Positions 1 through 7,970 of a DNA stretch of 64,000 nucleotides are shown here, piece after piece. The stretch's first letter is position 1. Each line of letters opens with the position of its first letter. The DNA comes from Faecalibacterium prausnitzii (GTDB taxonomy: Bacteria > Bacillota > Clostridia > Oscillospirales > Ruminococcaceae). The notes beneath the pieces were generated by a model that was not told the origin of the DNA, ran no database searches, and saw only the letters and a program-made list of their open reading frames with translations. The position numbers and the translations under genes are program-made. Location: positions 310,001 through 374,000 of the forward strand of contig NZ_PRLE01000002.1 of the NCBI RefSeq assembly GCF_003287495.1, read 5' to 3'.

Positions 1-218
1 AATGCTTGACGAACGGAACGTATGAACGTGCGCGGGAATCCGGCACAGAGCAGAATTACGACATGATAGATGGTTGCGTGAATAATGTGCCGAAAAAGCC
101 ACGGCGCATTGGTGGCAGATGGTCGGTGCTGGATCGGCTGCATATCAAGCAGGCACAGCGGAAACAGAAAGACCAGACCCAGCAACAACAGCAGCAGGAG
201 AGAAGCCGTAAAAACTAA
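1..218 (+). CDS. C-terminal part of a mobile-element protein (DUF4316-like tail), 5' cut by window
   Basis: The reading frame is open to the left window edge and stops at 216-218, so only the C-terminus is visible. The tail is basic and hydrophilic, with a 'NYDMIDGCVNN' stretch, a 'KKPRRIGGRWSVLDRL' stretch and a run of glutamines near the end. From memory this resembles the C-termini of DUF4316/YodL-type proteins carried by Clostridia conjugative elements; that is recognition by pattern, not proof. An in-frame TTG at 6 exists but has no ribosome binding site. A strong terminator follows. Function unknown. Confidence 0.4.
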   Translation, partial: CLTNGTYERARESGTEQNYDMIDGCVNNVPKKPRRIGGRWSVLDRLHIKQAQRKQKDQTQQQQQQERSRKN

Positions 219-234
219 AAATCCGTTATGACGC

Positions 235-275
235 AGAGTGGTGGTTCCTATAACAAGGAGCCGCCACTCTTTTTT
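235..275 (+). terminator. Intrinsic terminator
   Basis: A 14-nt arm (AGAGTGGTGGTTCC, 235-248) pairs with GGAGCCGCCACTCT (257-270) and is followed by a T run. It closes the upstream mobile-element gene before the AbiE promoter. Confidence 0.85.
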
Positions 276-295
276 GTGTGGAAAACAAAGATGTC

Positions 296-324
296 TTGAT
301 ATTTTTGAAAATCACGAGTATAAT
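296..324 (+). promoter_or_regulatory. Sigma-70 type promoter for the AbiE pair
   Basis: TTGATA (296-301), a 17-nt spacer and TATAAT (319-324), about 50 nt upstream of the antitoxin start. No other gene could use it. Confidence 0.75.
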
Positions 325-373
325 AATAACAGAACAGAAAATAAAAAACACGAAACTGTGAATGGAGGGCAGT

Positions 374-1012
374 ATGGAAACATTATATGAGTATCTTCTG
401 AAAAATTACAAACCGAATGAGCCAATTTTCCTTGCTGATCTTCAAATCGAAGGCATGAGCCGCGCCAACCTTCGACAGCAGATAAAAAAACTTACCGATG
501 CTGGAAAGGTAAAGCGGTTTGATAGTGGGGTTTACTTCTTGCCGAAAAAAACGATTTTCAAATCAGGGTCACAGCTTCCACCAGAAAAAGTGTTGGAATG
601 TAAATATCTGAGAGATAAGGATAAGCGATGCGGCTATGTGAGTGGTTTGATGTTCTTTAACCAGATGGGGCTAACGACACAGGTTCCTATGCTGTATGAA
701 GTTGTATCGAATAAAGCAACGAACGAATACAGGGAAACATCTCTGGCAAAGTCGCGGGTGATTGTTCGTAAGCCGAAAGTGCCAGTGACAGAATCCAATT
801 ATAAGGTGCTGCAATTCCTTGATTTGCTGAAAGATGTAGATGTGTATTCGGAAGTTACGGGAAAGCCTTTGCAGGAGCGATTATATCAATATATGAGCGA
901 TGCAAGTTTGAGCCTTTCAGAAATGGAACCGTATTTTTCTTATTACCCGGATAAGCTGTACAAAAATCTGGTAGAAACAAGGGTGATTTATAATGGCATA
1001 CTTGCACAGTGA
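374..1012 (+). CDS. AbiEi-type antitoxin / DUF6088-like winged-helix protein
   Basis: Predicted antitoxin and autorepressor of a type IV (AbiE) toxin-antitoxin system. The N-terminal ~60 residues read as a winged helix (pattern 'SRANLRQQIKKLTDAGKVKR' then 'GVYFLP'), as in AbiEi/DUF6088 proteins; the rest is the C-terminal antitoxin domain. An ATG at 362 is in frame, but GGAGGG at 364-369 sits just before the ATG at 374, so 374 is the better start (212 aa). The gene overlaps the toxin gene by 20 nt, typical of AbiE operons. By family knowledge the antitoxin represses the operon and counteracts the nucleotidyltransferase without forming a tight complex. Family assignment rests on pattern plus the partner gene. 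Confidence 0.75.
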   Translation: METLYEYLLKNYKPNEPIFLADLQIEGMSRANLRQQIKKLTDAGKVKRFDSGVYFLPKKTIFKSGSQLPPEKVLECKYLRDKDKRCGYVSGLMFFNQMGLTTQVPMLYEVVSNKATNEYRETSLAKSRVIVRKPKVPVTESNYKVLQFLDLLKDVDVYSEVTGKPLQERLYQYMSDASLSLSEMEPYFSYYPDKLYKNLVETRVIYNGILAQ

Positions 1013-1907
1013 TAGAGAACAATTCCGGGATGCGATTGACTTGGCCTATGAGCAGACTGGTGTTATGGTACAGGCAATCGAAAAAGATTATTATGTTACG
1101 ATGTTACTGCGGCTTTTGGCTCAGAAGATGCCGTATATCGTTTTTAAGGGTGGCACATCATTGAGCAAGTGCCATAAAGTGATTCGCCGCTTTTCTGAAG
1201 ATATTGATATTACGATTGATACGCTGCTATCACAAGGACAGAAGAAAAAGATAAAGCAGGCAATCGTGGATTCGGCACAAGAACTTGGAATGACGATTGA
1301 AAATCTGGACGAAACCAGAAGCCGCCGTGACTATAATCGCTATGTGATCGCATACGATTCAGTCATTCCGATGGCAAGCGATGCGCTGAAAGCGGCGGTT
1401 TTGTTGGAGACATCTTATACGGCAGTATCCTTTCCAACTGTTTTACTGCCTGTCCATAGCTACATTGGCGACATGATGGAGCAGGAAGCCCCAGATGCGA
1501 TTGAAGAATATAATCTAAATCCGTTTGAAATGAAAGTGCAGGGAATTGACCGAACACTGGCGGACAAGGTTTTTGCAATTTGCGATTATTACTTGCAAGG
1601 AAAAGTTGCAAAACATTCTCGCCACCTCTATGATATTTATAAGCTGCTGCCGCTTGTGCCGCAGGATGAGAATTTTAGAGAACTTGTAAAAGAGGTACGA
1701 GCAGTTCGCGCACAATCGGTCATTTGCCCCTCTGCATTGCCGGAAGCCGATGTTCCAGAATTACTTGAAAAAATCATAAGAGAAAAAGCATATAAACAGG
1801 ACTATGATAGCCTGACAACGCAGCTATTGGAAGAAAACGTGCCGTATGATACGGTGATAGCCGCATTGAAGAAGGTTGCAGAAAGCAGCCTTTTTGAAAA
1901 CAACTGA
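993..1907 (+). CDS. AbiEii/AbiGii-type nucleotidyltransferase toxin
   Basis: 304-aa protein of the AbiEii nucleotidyltransferase family, the toxin of a type IV TA system that in characterised members modifies tRNA or other substrates using NTPs. Diagnostic motifs are visible: 'FKGGTSLSKCHKVI' (glycine-rich nucleotide-binding motif) followed by 'RRFSEDIDITID' (metal-binding acidic residues), at about residues 51-76. A later 'RTLADKVFAICDYY' and 'RHLYDIYKL' match the family's C-terminal conserved Lys/Asp region. It starts inside the end of the antitoxin gene, so the two are translationally coupled, and a strong terminator follows. On a mobile element it may stabilise the element or act in phage exclusion; which one cannot be told from sequence. 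Confidence 0.85.
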   Translation: MAYLHSDREQFRDAIDLAYEQTGVMVQAIEKDYYVTMLLRLLAQKMPYIVFKGGTSLSKCHKVIRRFSEDIDITIDTLLSQGQKKKIKQAIVDSAQELGMTIENLDETRSRRDYNRYVIAYDSVIPMASDALKAAVLLETSYTAVSFPTVLLPVHSYIGDMMEQEAPDAIEEYNLNPFEMKVQGIDRTLADKVFAICDYYLQGKVAKHSRHLYDIYKLLPLVPQDENFRELVKEVRAVRAQSVICPSALPEADVPELLEKIIREKAYKQDYDSLTTQLLEENVPYDTVIAALKKVAESSLFENN

Positions 1908-1918
1908 AAAATTGAGAT

Positions 1919-1963
1919 GCCAGCCACAGGACTTTCAGAGTGAAGTCTTGTGGCTGGCTTTTT
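1919..1963. terminator. Terminator between convergent abiEii and relaxase genes
   Basis: GCCAGCCACA (1919-1928) pairs with TGTGGCTGGC (1949-1958), extended inside by GACTT/AAGTC, and is followed by a T run on the plus strand. A T-rich stretch a few bases beyond the other arm could serve the leftward relaxase gene. Confidence 0.85.
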
Positions 1964-1974
1964 CATGCCATCGC

Positions 1975-3582
1975 TTAGAGTGATGGTTCGTGACTGCGCT
2001 TGGGCTGGGTACGGCTGTGCTGCTGCGTGTGTTCCGTTTCAAGAATCATATCAACATTCCTGCAAGCGGTTTGCAGTTCGTGGTAGTAATCTTTGAAATA
2101 GGTATAGCTTTCATATTGTGCGGTTCGAGCAGAAAGCAACTTTTCCTTTTCTGCTCGTAAATCTTTCATCGTGGGAATTGTGCCATCCGTGGAATTGCGT
2201 TTCAAGAATTGAACGGCTTCTTCGTATCTGGCAATTTCATCCTGATGTGCAGAACGGTACATCTTCTTGTTGCCCGCCTGCAAAAATTCTTTGTATGTAG
2301 CCTTTGTGGAAAGATACTGCCCCAGATAGTGAATCTTCTCGTTCAGCCGCTTTAAGTCGGCATCGGTAGATTTGGCGGTGTTGCGGGCATCGGACATTTT
2401 GACGGACAGCTCATCGCGCGCTTTTTTCAAATCTTCATAGCTATCATAACCATGCTGCTGTACATAGACGATGGTATTTGCCATCTGCTGCAAATTGGAA
2501 ATTTTGACTTTTTGAGCATAGGCGCGACTTTGCTGGGCTTTTACGCAGTCCTGCAAATTCACTACCAGACGAAGATTGGACTTGATATAGAGAACGGCAA
2601 TGGGGTCAGCAACACCCCATTGTTGTTTTTCTTTTGCAGCGGTGATCGCGTTACTTTCAAAAAGCGTCAGAAGATGTTCACGGTCAAAACTGGTTCCCAG
2701 CGTTCTGGCAGAGATGTATTTTTCTCTGTCCGGGAGAAGGTAACTAAATCGACCACGGTGGTCTTTTACCAAAATGCTGGATTCGGTTTGGAGCAGGCGG
2801 CAGAATTCTTCAAAAGATTTTGCTTTCTTCGCCGCAGCAGTAATGGCATCGCGCAGCTTATCTTTTTCTGTTTGAAATTTGGTCTTCATGGGAGTGAGAC
2901 CCTCTGCAACAAGTTCAGCGTTCAACTTGTCCAGATTGATCTGCCCGCGCTGTTTAGCATAATACTCCTGCTGCGTGATTTTGTTGACGGACGGGGAAAG
3001 CAAATCCACCTGATTGAGATTTTCCCTCATGCAGATATTCATAAGAGATTGCTGTAAATGCTTTAGGTAATCTTTCGTCAGATGGTGTTTGTAGCCCGCC
3101 TTACAGTCGATGGGACGTTCCATAAAGGGCTGCTGCGGAACATCCAGCTTTCGCAGACTGTTGATTACGATATGCACATGGATATTGCCGCTGCCGTTGT
3201 GACCGTCCATGTGGGTGCAGACCAACGCCTGATGCCCCGGAAAGTTGGCTTTTACATATTCCATGCCGATGGCCTGCGCCTGTTCACCTGTCAGTCCACA
3301 CTCGTCTTTGTCGGCAGGATCGAAGCTGATGAGGTAGTGGTGCGTCTTGATTTCGTCGTAATTCTGATTCTTGTGGTACTGCGCATTAAGCATTTCGCAC
3401 TCCACATCAAAAAGTTCTGGCTCACAGTTTATGCCCTCCAGAAGAATATCTCGGCGGAGTACCCAGTTCCCGTTTGCATCCAGCAGGGGTTTCTTCAGAA
3501 CTTCGTCATGCTCATATTTCAAATAGTCGAGTGCCGCGCCATAGTCTGCACTTTTACCCGCGACGTGTTTTAAGATTGCCAC
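1975..3582 (-). CDS. mobA: Relaxase MobA/VirD2 family (MobP type)
   Basis: Mobilization relaxase that would nick oriT and stay bound to the transferred strand. The N-terminal third carries the relaxase fold: an early tyrosine region ('KSADYGAALDYLKYEHDE'), an HYLISFDP strand, and the histidine triad 'GNIHVHIVIN' (HxHxxxN, metal-binding). The C-terminal two-thirds is charged and helical, probably coiled coil. An in-frame TTG lies further upstream, but AGGTGA five bases before the GTG at 3582 gives the family-like start '(M)AILKHVAGKSADYG', so 3582 is chosen (535 aa). It overlaps the end of mobC by about 29 nt, a translationally coupled pair. No coupling protein or type IV secretion gene is visible, so the element is mobilizable, or its transfer genes lie left of the window. 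Confidence 0.9.
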   Translation of the reverse strand: MAILKHVAGKSADYGAALDYLKYEHDEVLKKPLLDANGNWVLRRDILLEGINCEPELFDVECEMLNAQYHKNQNYDEIKTHHYLISFDPADKDECGLTGEQAQAIGMEYVKANFPGHQALVCTHMDGHNGSGNIHVHIVINSLRKLDVPQQPFMERPIDCKAGYKHHLTKDYLKHLQQSLMNICMRENLNQVDLLSPSVNKITQQEYYAKQRGQINLDKLNAELVAEGLTPMKTKFQTEKDKLRDAITAAAKKAKSFEEFCRLLQTESSILVKDHRGRFSYLLPDREKYISARTLGTSFDREHLLTLFESNAITAAKEKQQWGVADPIAVLYIKSNLRLVVNLQDCVKAQQSRAYAQKVKISNLQQMANTIVYVQQHGYDSYEDLKKARDELSVKMSDARNTAKSTDADLKRLNEKIHYLGQYLSTKATYKEFLQAGNKKMYRSAHQDEIARYEEAVQFLKRNSTDGTIPTMKDLRAEKEKLLSARTAQYESYTYFKDYYHELQTACRNVDMILETEHTQQHSRTQPKRSHEPSL

Positions 3583-3946
3583 GATAATCACCTGCCAGTC
3601 CTGCAATTTCTTTCCGCATAGCGCGGAGGTCGGTCATGCAACGATTGATTTCTTCCAACATGGCACGAGATTGGATGCCGCCGCTGTTGAAAAAAGCTGC
3701 AATTTGGTTCAGGTTATTTCCGATATGGGAAAGTTGTCTTGCAAAATCTCGCAGTTCTGCAATGTCGGCAACGATGTTGTAATGAACGTGAAGTTTTTCG
3801 GTTATGGCCTGTTTCCTCACATAAACGGCAACGGGATAGCCAGCCTGTTCAGCAGAACACGAAACCAGTGCGTACTCCACATCGGTAAAACGAACCATTA
3901 CATTATTAGTCCGTCTGATACTTTCGTCCTTTTTGGGTCGAGCCAT
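3554..3946 (-). CDS. mobC: MobC-family relaxosome accessory protein
   Basis: About 130 residues. The N-terminus 'RPKKDESIRRTNNVMVRFTD' resembles a ribbon-helix-helix DNA-binding start. The C-terminal half has the MobC signature 'LRDFARQLSHIGNNLNQIA', which is highly recognisable. MobC proteins help the relaxase melt oriT. The ATG at 3946 follows AGGAGG with ~8-nt spacing; an upstream in-frame ATG at 3982 lacks a site. It is the first gene of the leftward mob operon, with the ~400-nt intergenic region upstream as the likely oriT. Confidence 0.88.
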   Translation of the reverse strand: MARPKKDESIRRTNNVMVRFTDVEYALVSCSAEQAGYPVAVYVRKQAITEKLHVHYNIVADIAELRDFARQLSHIGNNLNQIAAFFNSGGIQSRAMLEEINRCMTDLRAMRKEIAGLAGDYRGNLKTRRG

Positions 3947-4346
3947 AGTGTGATCCTCCTGCATTTTATAGTTGCGAAGCAATTCCCGATAAGCCGCAGG
4001 CGTTCGGCTGCGAACACATTCATGTGGAGCCAGATAGCCAAAATCTGAGATTTTGTGCGTACCGTGGGAATGGGGAACGGAATCCCCATCAAGATTGCCG
4101 GGAATGAAAAATCACGAAAGTGAGTTTTGAGTTACCATAGGCGAATCTTGCTCTACTTACGGTGAAGCCGTTGCCTTACGCATTTTTCGGGTTCTTCTAT
4201 CTTTAGAATCGGGCAGAGCGTGTTTCGCAAGGTGTTTTTGAAAAAAGACAAAAAATTTTTTGAAATACCTTGCGAAATGGCCTTTCTCCAATTCTATAAG
4301 TGAAAGAGGCTGACAGACCACCCCAAAAACAGAAAGGAATGAGTGA
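3947..4346. other. Intergenic region upstream of mobC: probable oriT/regulatory region
   Basis: 400 nt without a gene, between the divergent mobC and DUF6870-like genes. It holds a small hairpin (TGGGGA/TCCCCA, ~4074-4091), a short ACGG/GCCGT inverted pair near 4160-4175, and an 11-bp perfect inverted repeat separated by an A/T-rich loop (4223-4277). MobC/MobA families usually act at an oriT just upstream of mobC; the nick site itself could not be identified by eye. Confidence 0.5.
4223..4277. repeat. Perfect 11-bp inverted repeat in putative oriT
   Basis: TTTCGCAAGGT (4223-4233) and ACCTTGCGAAA (4267-4277) are exact inverted copies separated by 33 nt rich in A and T. Candidate MobC/MobA binding site or conditional hairpin. 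Confidence 0.75.
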
Positions 4347-4625
4347 ATGACCGAAACAACTGCACGAACCTATCACACCATGGAAAGCCTGCGCCAGATG
4401 GCACAGACCGATCTCCGTAATGTGAACCGCAAGGAACTGGTGGACATCAACGATGTGGAAATCAAGAAAGACCTGTCGCAGCGAGAACGGATGGTTGATT
4501 TTGTTTCACAAATCAAGAACCCCTACTGCTATCTTGACCGGGGAATGGTCGTAAAGATCAGTTTTGCCGGAGAGAACCGATTGGAGGACACGCTGAAAAA
4601 ATGCGCAAGGACACATCGGAAATAA
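4347..4625 (+). CDS. DUF6870-like small accessory protein
   Basis: 92-aa soluble protein. The centre reads 'RKELVDINDVEIKKDLSQRE' then 'FVSQIKNPYCYLDRGMVVKI', a pattern I associate with DUF6870 proteins that sit beside relaxase or recombinase genes on Clostridia mobile elements. AAAGGA eight bases before the ATG supports the start. It lies between the mob operon (divergent) and the recombinase cassette, whose own promoter starts just downstream. No catalytic motif is visible; function unknown, probably element maintenance or regulation. Confidence 0.65.
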   Translation: MTETTARTYHTMESLRQMAQTDLRNVNRKELVDINDVEIKKDLSQRERMVDFVSQIKNPYCYLDRGMVVKISFAGENRLEDTLKKCARTHRK

Positions 4626-4672
4626 AAAAAGAAGAAAGTAGAAGAAAATTTGCACTTTAGCGCATTAAAGCG

Positions 4673-4701
4673 TTGACATGAACCACGAAATATGAGATAA
4701 T
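4673..4701 (+). promoter_or_regulatory. Sigma-70 promoter of the recombinase operon
   Basis: TTGACA (4673-4678), 17-nt spacer, GATAAT (4696-4701). It is the only promoter-like match before the four overlapping recombinase genes, giving a leader of roughly 85 nt. Confidence 0.8.
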
Positions 4702-4730
4702 GGCTTTGGGTCAAAACAGAATATGCTGAT

Positions 4731-4792
4731 AAAGCCGATAATTTCTTGGTTTATTGTCTGAACGACAAATAGATTAGGAGGTTATCGGCTTT
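4731..4792 (+). promoter_or_regulatory. Leader hairpin enclosing the recombinase ribosome binding site
   Basis: AAAGCCGATAA (4731-4741) is perfectly complementary to TTATCGGCTTT (4782-4792), and the 3' arm runs into a T stretch and the ATG at 4795. AGGAGG (4776-4781) lies at the loop edge, 13 nt from the start codon, with the 3' arm in between. Formed, the hairpin would look like an intrinsic terminator or would alter access to the start. A conditional control of recombinase expression is inferred. Confidence 0.6.
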
Positions 4793-4794
4793 TT

Positions 4795-6444
4795 ATGTTT
4801 TTTCAGGGAAATGAAAAATACAACTGTGCCACATATCTTCGATTGTCGCGTTCGGATGGCGACCAGCAGGAGAGCAACAGCATAAAAAATCAAAGAGCGT
4901 TGCTGAACGATTACATGGGTAAGCACCCGGAATTGCACAAGTTCGACGAGTATGTGGACGATGGTTACAGCGGCACAAATTTTGAACGCCCGGATTTTAA
5001 GCGGATGATGCAGGACATTGAGAAAAGGAACGTCAACTGCATCATCGTCAAGGATTTATCTCGCTTCGGCAGAAACTACATTGAAACGGGCCGTTATCTG
5101 GAAAGAATCTTTCCGTTCATGGGTGTGCGCTTTATCGCCATCAACGATCATTATGACAGTGCAGAGGAAAACGATGATAAGGGCCGTATTCTGATTCCGT
5201 TCAACAATCTTATCAATGACACCTACTGCCGGGATATTTCGCTGCGCGTCCGCAGTCACCTGGATGTGAAACGAAAAGAAGGCCAGTTCATTGGCAGTTT
5301 CGCAGGGTATGGGTATCGCAAAGACCCCAAAGACAAAAATCATCTGATTATAGATGAATACGCTGCAGGCATCGTGCAGGAAATATTCAAACAGAAATTG
5401 AACGGAATGAGTTCACAGCGCATTGCCAGCCACTTGAACGAACTGGGTGTCCTGCCGCCGAACGAGTATAAGAGGGCCAATGGATTCAACTATACCTGTG
5501 GTTTTCAAGCTGGGCTGAATCAGAAGTGGACAGTGGTTTCCGTTAATCGTATTCTGAAAAATGAATCCTATACGGGAACATTGATTCAGGGTAAACGCAG
5601 GAAAATCAATTACAAAGTAAAAAAGAGCCATGATGTTGGAAGTGAAAACTGGATTCGGGTGGAAGATGCGCATGATGCCATTATCAGTAAAGGCGAGTTC
5701 CAGCAAGTACAACAGTTGTTGGAACTGGACACTCGTACCGCACCATCGCAGACAACAGTTTATCCATTATCAGGTTTTCTGCGCTGTGCAGACTGCGGGC
5801 AGAATATGATTCGCCGCACGGTGACGAAAAACGGAAAGAAGTATCAATACTATCACTGCTCTACCTATAAGAATGGCGGCGGCTGTACACCGCACATGAT
5901 AAACAGTGAGAAGCTGACGGAAAGTGTTCTGGCTGCGATTCGGCATCAGGTGACACTACTTGTAGAAGCGGAAAAGGTACTCTCCCATGCAGAGTTGGCA
6001 AGCGGAGAACAGATTGGAATAAAGATTCTGGACAGTCAGATCACTGCGCTGGAAGCTGAATTGGAACGGTACAGTAATTTGAAAATCCGTTTGTATCAGG
6101 ACTTATGCGATGATGTTGTCAGCCGGGAAGAGTACGGAGAAATGAACACTCGTTTTGCGCAGAAGATAAAAGAGGCGCAGGATAAGATTCAGGAAATCCG
6201 CGAAAAGAAGCAGGAAGCGTTAAAGCACGATACGCTGCTTCCCACTTGGCTGGAAGAATTTAAGCAGTACGAACATATCAAAACGCTCGAACGCAGGGTC
6301 GTGGTGGAACTGATCGACCACATAGATGTTCATAGTAAAACAGAGATTGAAATTCATTTTTGCTTCGAGGATGAACTGCACAGTACCACAGAAAAATTTA
6401 TGGAATATCAAGCACATCATGGAAATGAGGTGGCAGAGAAATGA
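4795..6444 (+). CDS. Large serine recombinase 1 (integrase/transposase)
   Basis: 549-aa site-specific recombinase. Resolvase domain at ~10-155: catalytic Ser18 in 'YLRLSRSDGD', and 'VKDLSRFGRNYIETG' with the active-site arginines. The recombinase (PF07508-like) domain follows at ~170-290, with the family word 'WTVVSVNRILKNESYTG'. The zinc ribbon is intact: 'CADCGQNM' plus 'HCSTYKNGGGC'. A long coiled coil (~395-470) comes next, as in phage-type large serine integrases. The start codon follows AGGAGG at an unusually long 13-nt spacing. Its stop overlaps the next recombinase start (ATGA), so the operon is translationally coupled. It probably catalyses excision and integration of the element, alone or with its partners. 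Confidence 0.92.
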   Translation: MFFQGNEKYNCATYLRLSRSDGDQQESNSIKNQRALLNDYMGKHPELHKFDEYVDDGYSGTNFERPDFKRMMQDIEKRNVNCIIVKDLSRFGRNYIETGRYLERIFPFMGVRFIAINDHYDSAEENDDKGRILIPFNNLINDTYCRDISLRVRSHLDVKRKEGQFIGSFAGYGYRKDPKDKNHLIIDEYAAGIVQEIFKQKLNGMSSQRIASHLNELGVLPPNEYKRANGFNYTCGFQAGLNQKWTVVSVNRILKNESYTGTLIQGKRRKINYKVKKSHDVGSENWIRVEDAHDAIISKGEFQQVQQLLELDTRTAPSQTTVYPLSGFLRCADCGQNMIRRTVTKNGKKYQYYHCSTYKNGGGCTPHMINSEKLTESVLAAIRHQVTLLVEAEKVLSHAELASGEQIGIKILDSQITALEAELERYSNLKIRLYQDLCDDVVSREEYGEMNTRFAQKIKEAQDKIQEIREKKQEALKHDTLLPTWLEEFKQYEHIKTLERRVVVELIDHIDVHSKTEIEIHFCFEDELHSTTEKFMEYQAHHGNEVAEK

Positions 6445-7970
6445 AATGGGTCAGCTATACAAGGTCGATTTCCAGCAGGATCGGAGAAGAAAATCCGTCC
6501 AATACGATTGCGGAACAGAATGAGCGAATTGCACAGTATCTAAAAAAGCGTGGGTGCAGCGTATCCGAAAAGTATAGTGACCGCAAGAGAACAGCAGAAG
6601 CCGCAGAAGGATTTGACAGATTGGTGCAGGATGGGATGGCCCGGAAATTTGATGCGGTTGCTGTGGATTCTATCTTCCGCTGTGGAAGAACCCTTCCGTT
6701 TGCCATTGAAGCATTGCAGAGGACATTCTATCCGCTTGGTATCCAATTTGCAGTTGTGGAAGATGACTTTTGCAGTGCAGACAAAACTGCCGAAGAAGTT
6801 GCAGAGTATTTCAATGGAAAGGCCATTGATAAGATTCGTTCGGAATTTATTACCAATCGCCAGAATCACTTTGAAGAAGGTACACTGACCCATCGGCAGA
6901 TTAAATATGGATATGCACTGTCTGAGGATTCCAGAGGTTTTGTTCTGGATTCGGAAAGTTCGTATGTTGTAAAGCTGATTTTTCAGATGTATCTGGAAGA
7001 TATGAAAATCCAGGAAATCGCAAGAGCATTGGATGCACAGGGCGTTCCATCACCGCAAGTCCAGATGGCACAGAAGAAAAGGCTGGGTGTAAAAACCGAA
7101 TGGCCAGTTTCGACAATTCGCGCTATTTTGCAGAATCCTCTTTATATAGGAAAATGCACTTTGAAGCTGGCAAAGGCCAAGCGGGAAATAGAAGTTCCTC
7201 CGATTGTTTCAGAAAGTGAGTTTCAAGAAGTTCAGGAAAAAATAAAGTGCACCAAAATTCCTTCACGGAAAAAGCCCCGTAAAAAACCAAACCTGCTTTT
7301 CAAAAAAATCTATGATAAGAAAAGCGGGAAAAGGCTGTTGTGCAGAACATCGGAGGATGAAAGCCAGCAAGTCTATTCGTTTGACAAGGGGTATAGATGC
7401 TTCTCTGGAAAAGCCCCTTTCATCGAAAGCGAGAAAATCTTTAGAGAGATTCTTTCAGCTTTGGAAAAAGAAAAAATGCGAGCTGCGCATATTGACAGGG
7501 TACTGGACTTGAATCCTGAGAAAGTCAAGCAGTGCATGGATGCTGGACTGTTGCAGTACAGAAAAAAAGCAAATGAGATCGTTGCGCACTTAATGGCCAA
7601 GGACGATGAACGAGCAGCGGTTTATCGGGAATACGAGCAGGGATCAATTTCGCTAGAACAGGTAGAGGAGTATGAACATCAGTATCAGGTGGCAGTCCAG
7701 AAGCAGGAAGCGGCCTTTAAAAAGGTAATGCTGGCTGTTAATGATATAGAAAAAGCATTTGGCCATGGGAATCCCTGGTTGATGAAATTCCGTGCTATTT
7801 CAATTCCAAATAAGCTGGAACGTGTACATATTAAAAAGTGGGTTGACAGCGTGTGGGTCAAAGAATTTGAACAGGTTGAAGTGATTCTCAAAGAAAGCCA
7901 GTGGAAGCGATTTTTCCCGGAAGAATGGCTGAACAGCAGAGAGGAAGATTGTAATGGCAAGAAAGAGTAG
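6441..7970 (+). CDS. Divergent serine recombinase 2, probably catalytically impaired
   Basis: 509-aa recombinase paralogue. The resolvase fold is recognisable ('YTRSISSRIGEENPSNTI' at the N-terminus, 'RCGRT' near residue 88 in place of SRFGR), and the recombinase domain has 'WPVSTIRAILQNPLYIG'. However, the R-x-S register of the catalytic serine reads R8-S9-I10, so serines flank the expected position instead of occupying it, and the DLSR serine is Phe. The zinc-ribbon zone has only two cysteines ('LLCRTS', 'YRCFSG') and no CxxC. A coiled coil follows. It overlaps recombinase 1 by 4 nt and recombinase 3 by 17 nt, so it is kept in step with active paralogues. Most likely a non-catalytic or altered-specificity partner; a shifted nucleophile cannot be excluded. 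Confidence 0.8.
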   Translation: MKWVSYTRSISSRIGEENPSNTIAEQNERIAQYLKKRGCSVSEKYSDRKRTAEAAEGFDRLVQDGMARKFDAVAVDSIFRCGRTLPFAIEALQRTFYPLGIQFAVVEDDFCSADKTAEEVAEYFNGKAIDKIRSEFITNRQNHFEEGTLTHRQIKYGYALSEDSRGFVLDSESSYVVKLIFQMYLEDMKIQEIARALDAQGVPSPQVQMAQKKRLGVKTEWPVSTIRAILQNPLYIGKCTLKLAKAKREIEVPPIVSESEFQEVQEKIKCTKIPSRKKPRKKPNLLFKKIYDKKSGKRLLCRTSEDESQQVYSFDKGYRCFSGKAPFIESEKIFREILSALEKEKMRAAHIDRVLDLNPEKVKQCMDAGLLQYRKKANEIVAHLMAKDDERAAVYREYEQGSISLEQVEEYEHQYQVAVQKQEAAFKKVMLAVNDIEKAFGHGNPWLMKFRAISIPNKLERVHIKKWVDSVWVKEFEQVEVILKESQWKRFFPEEWLNSREEDCNGKKE

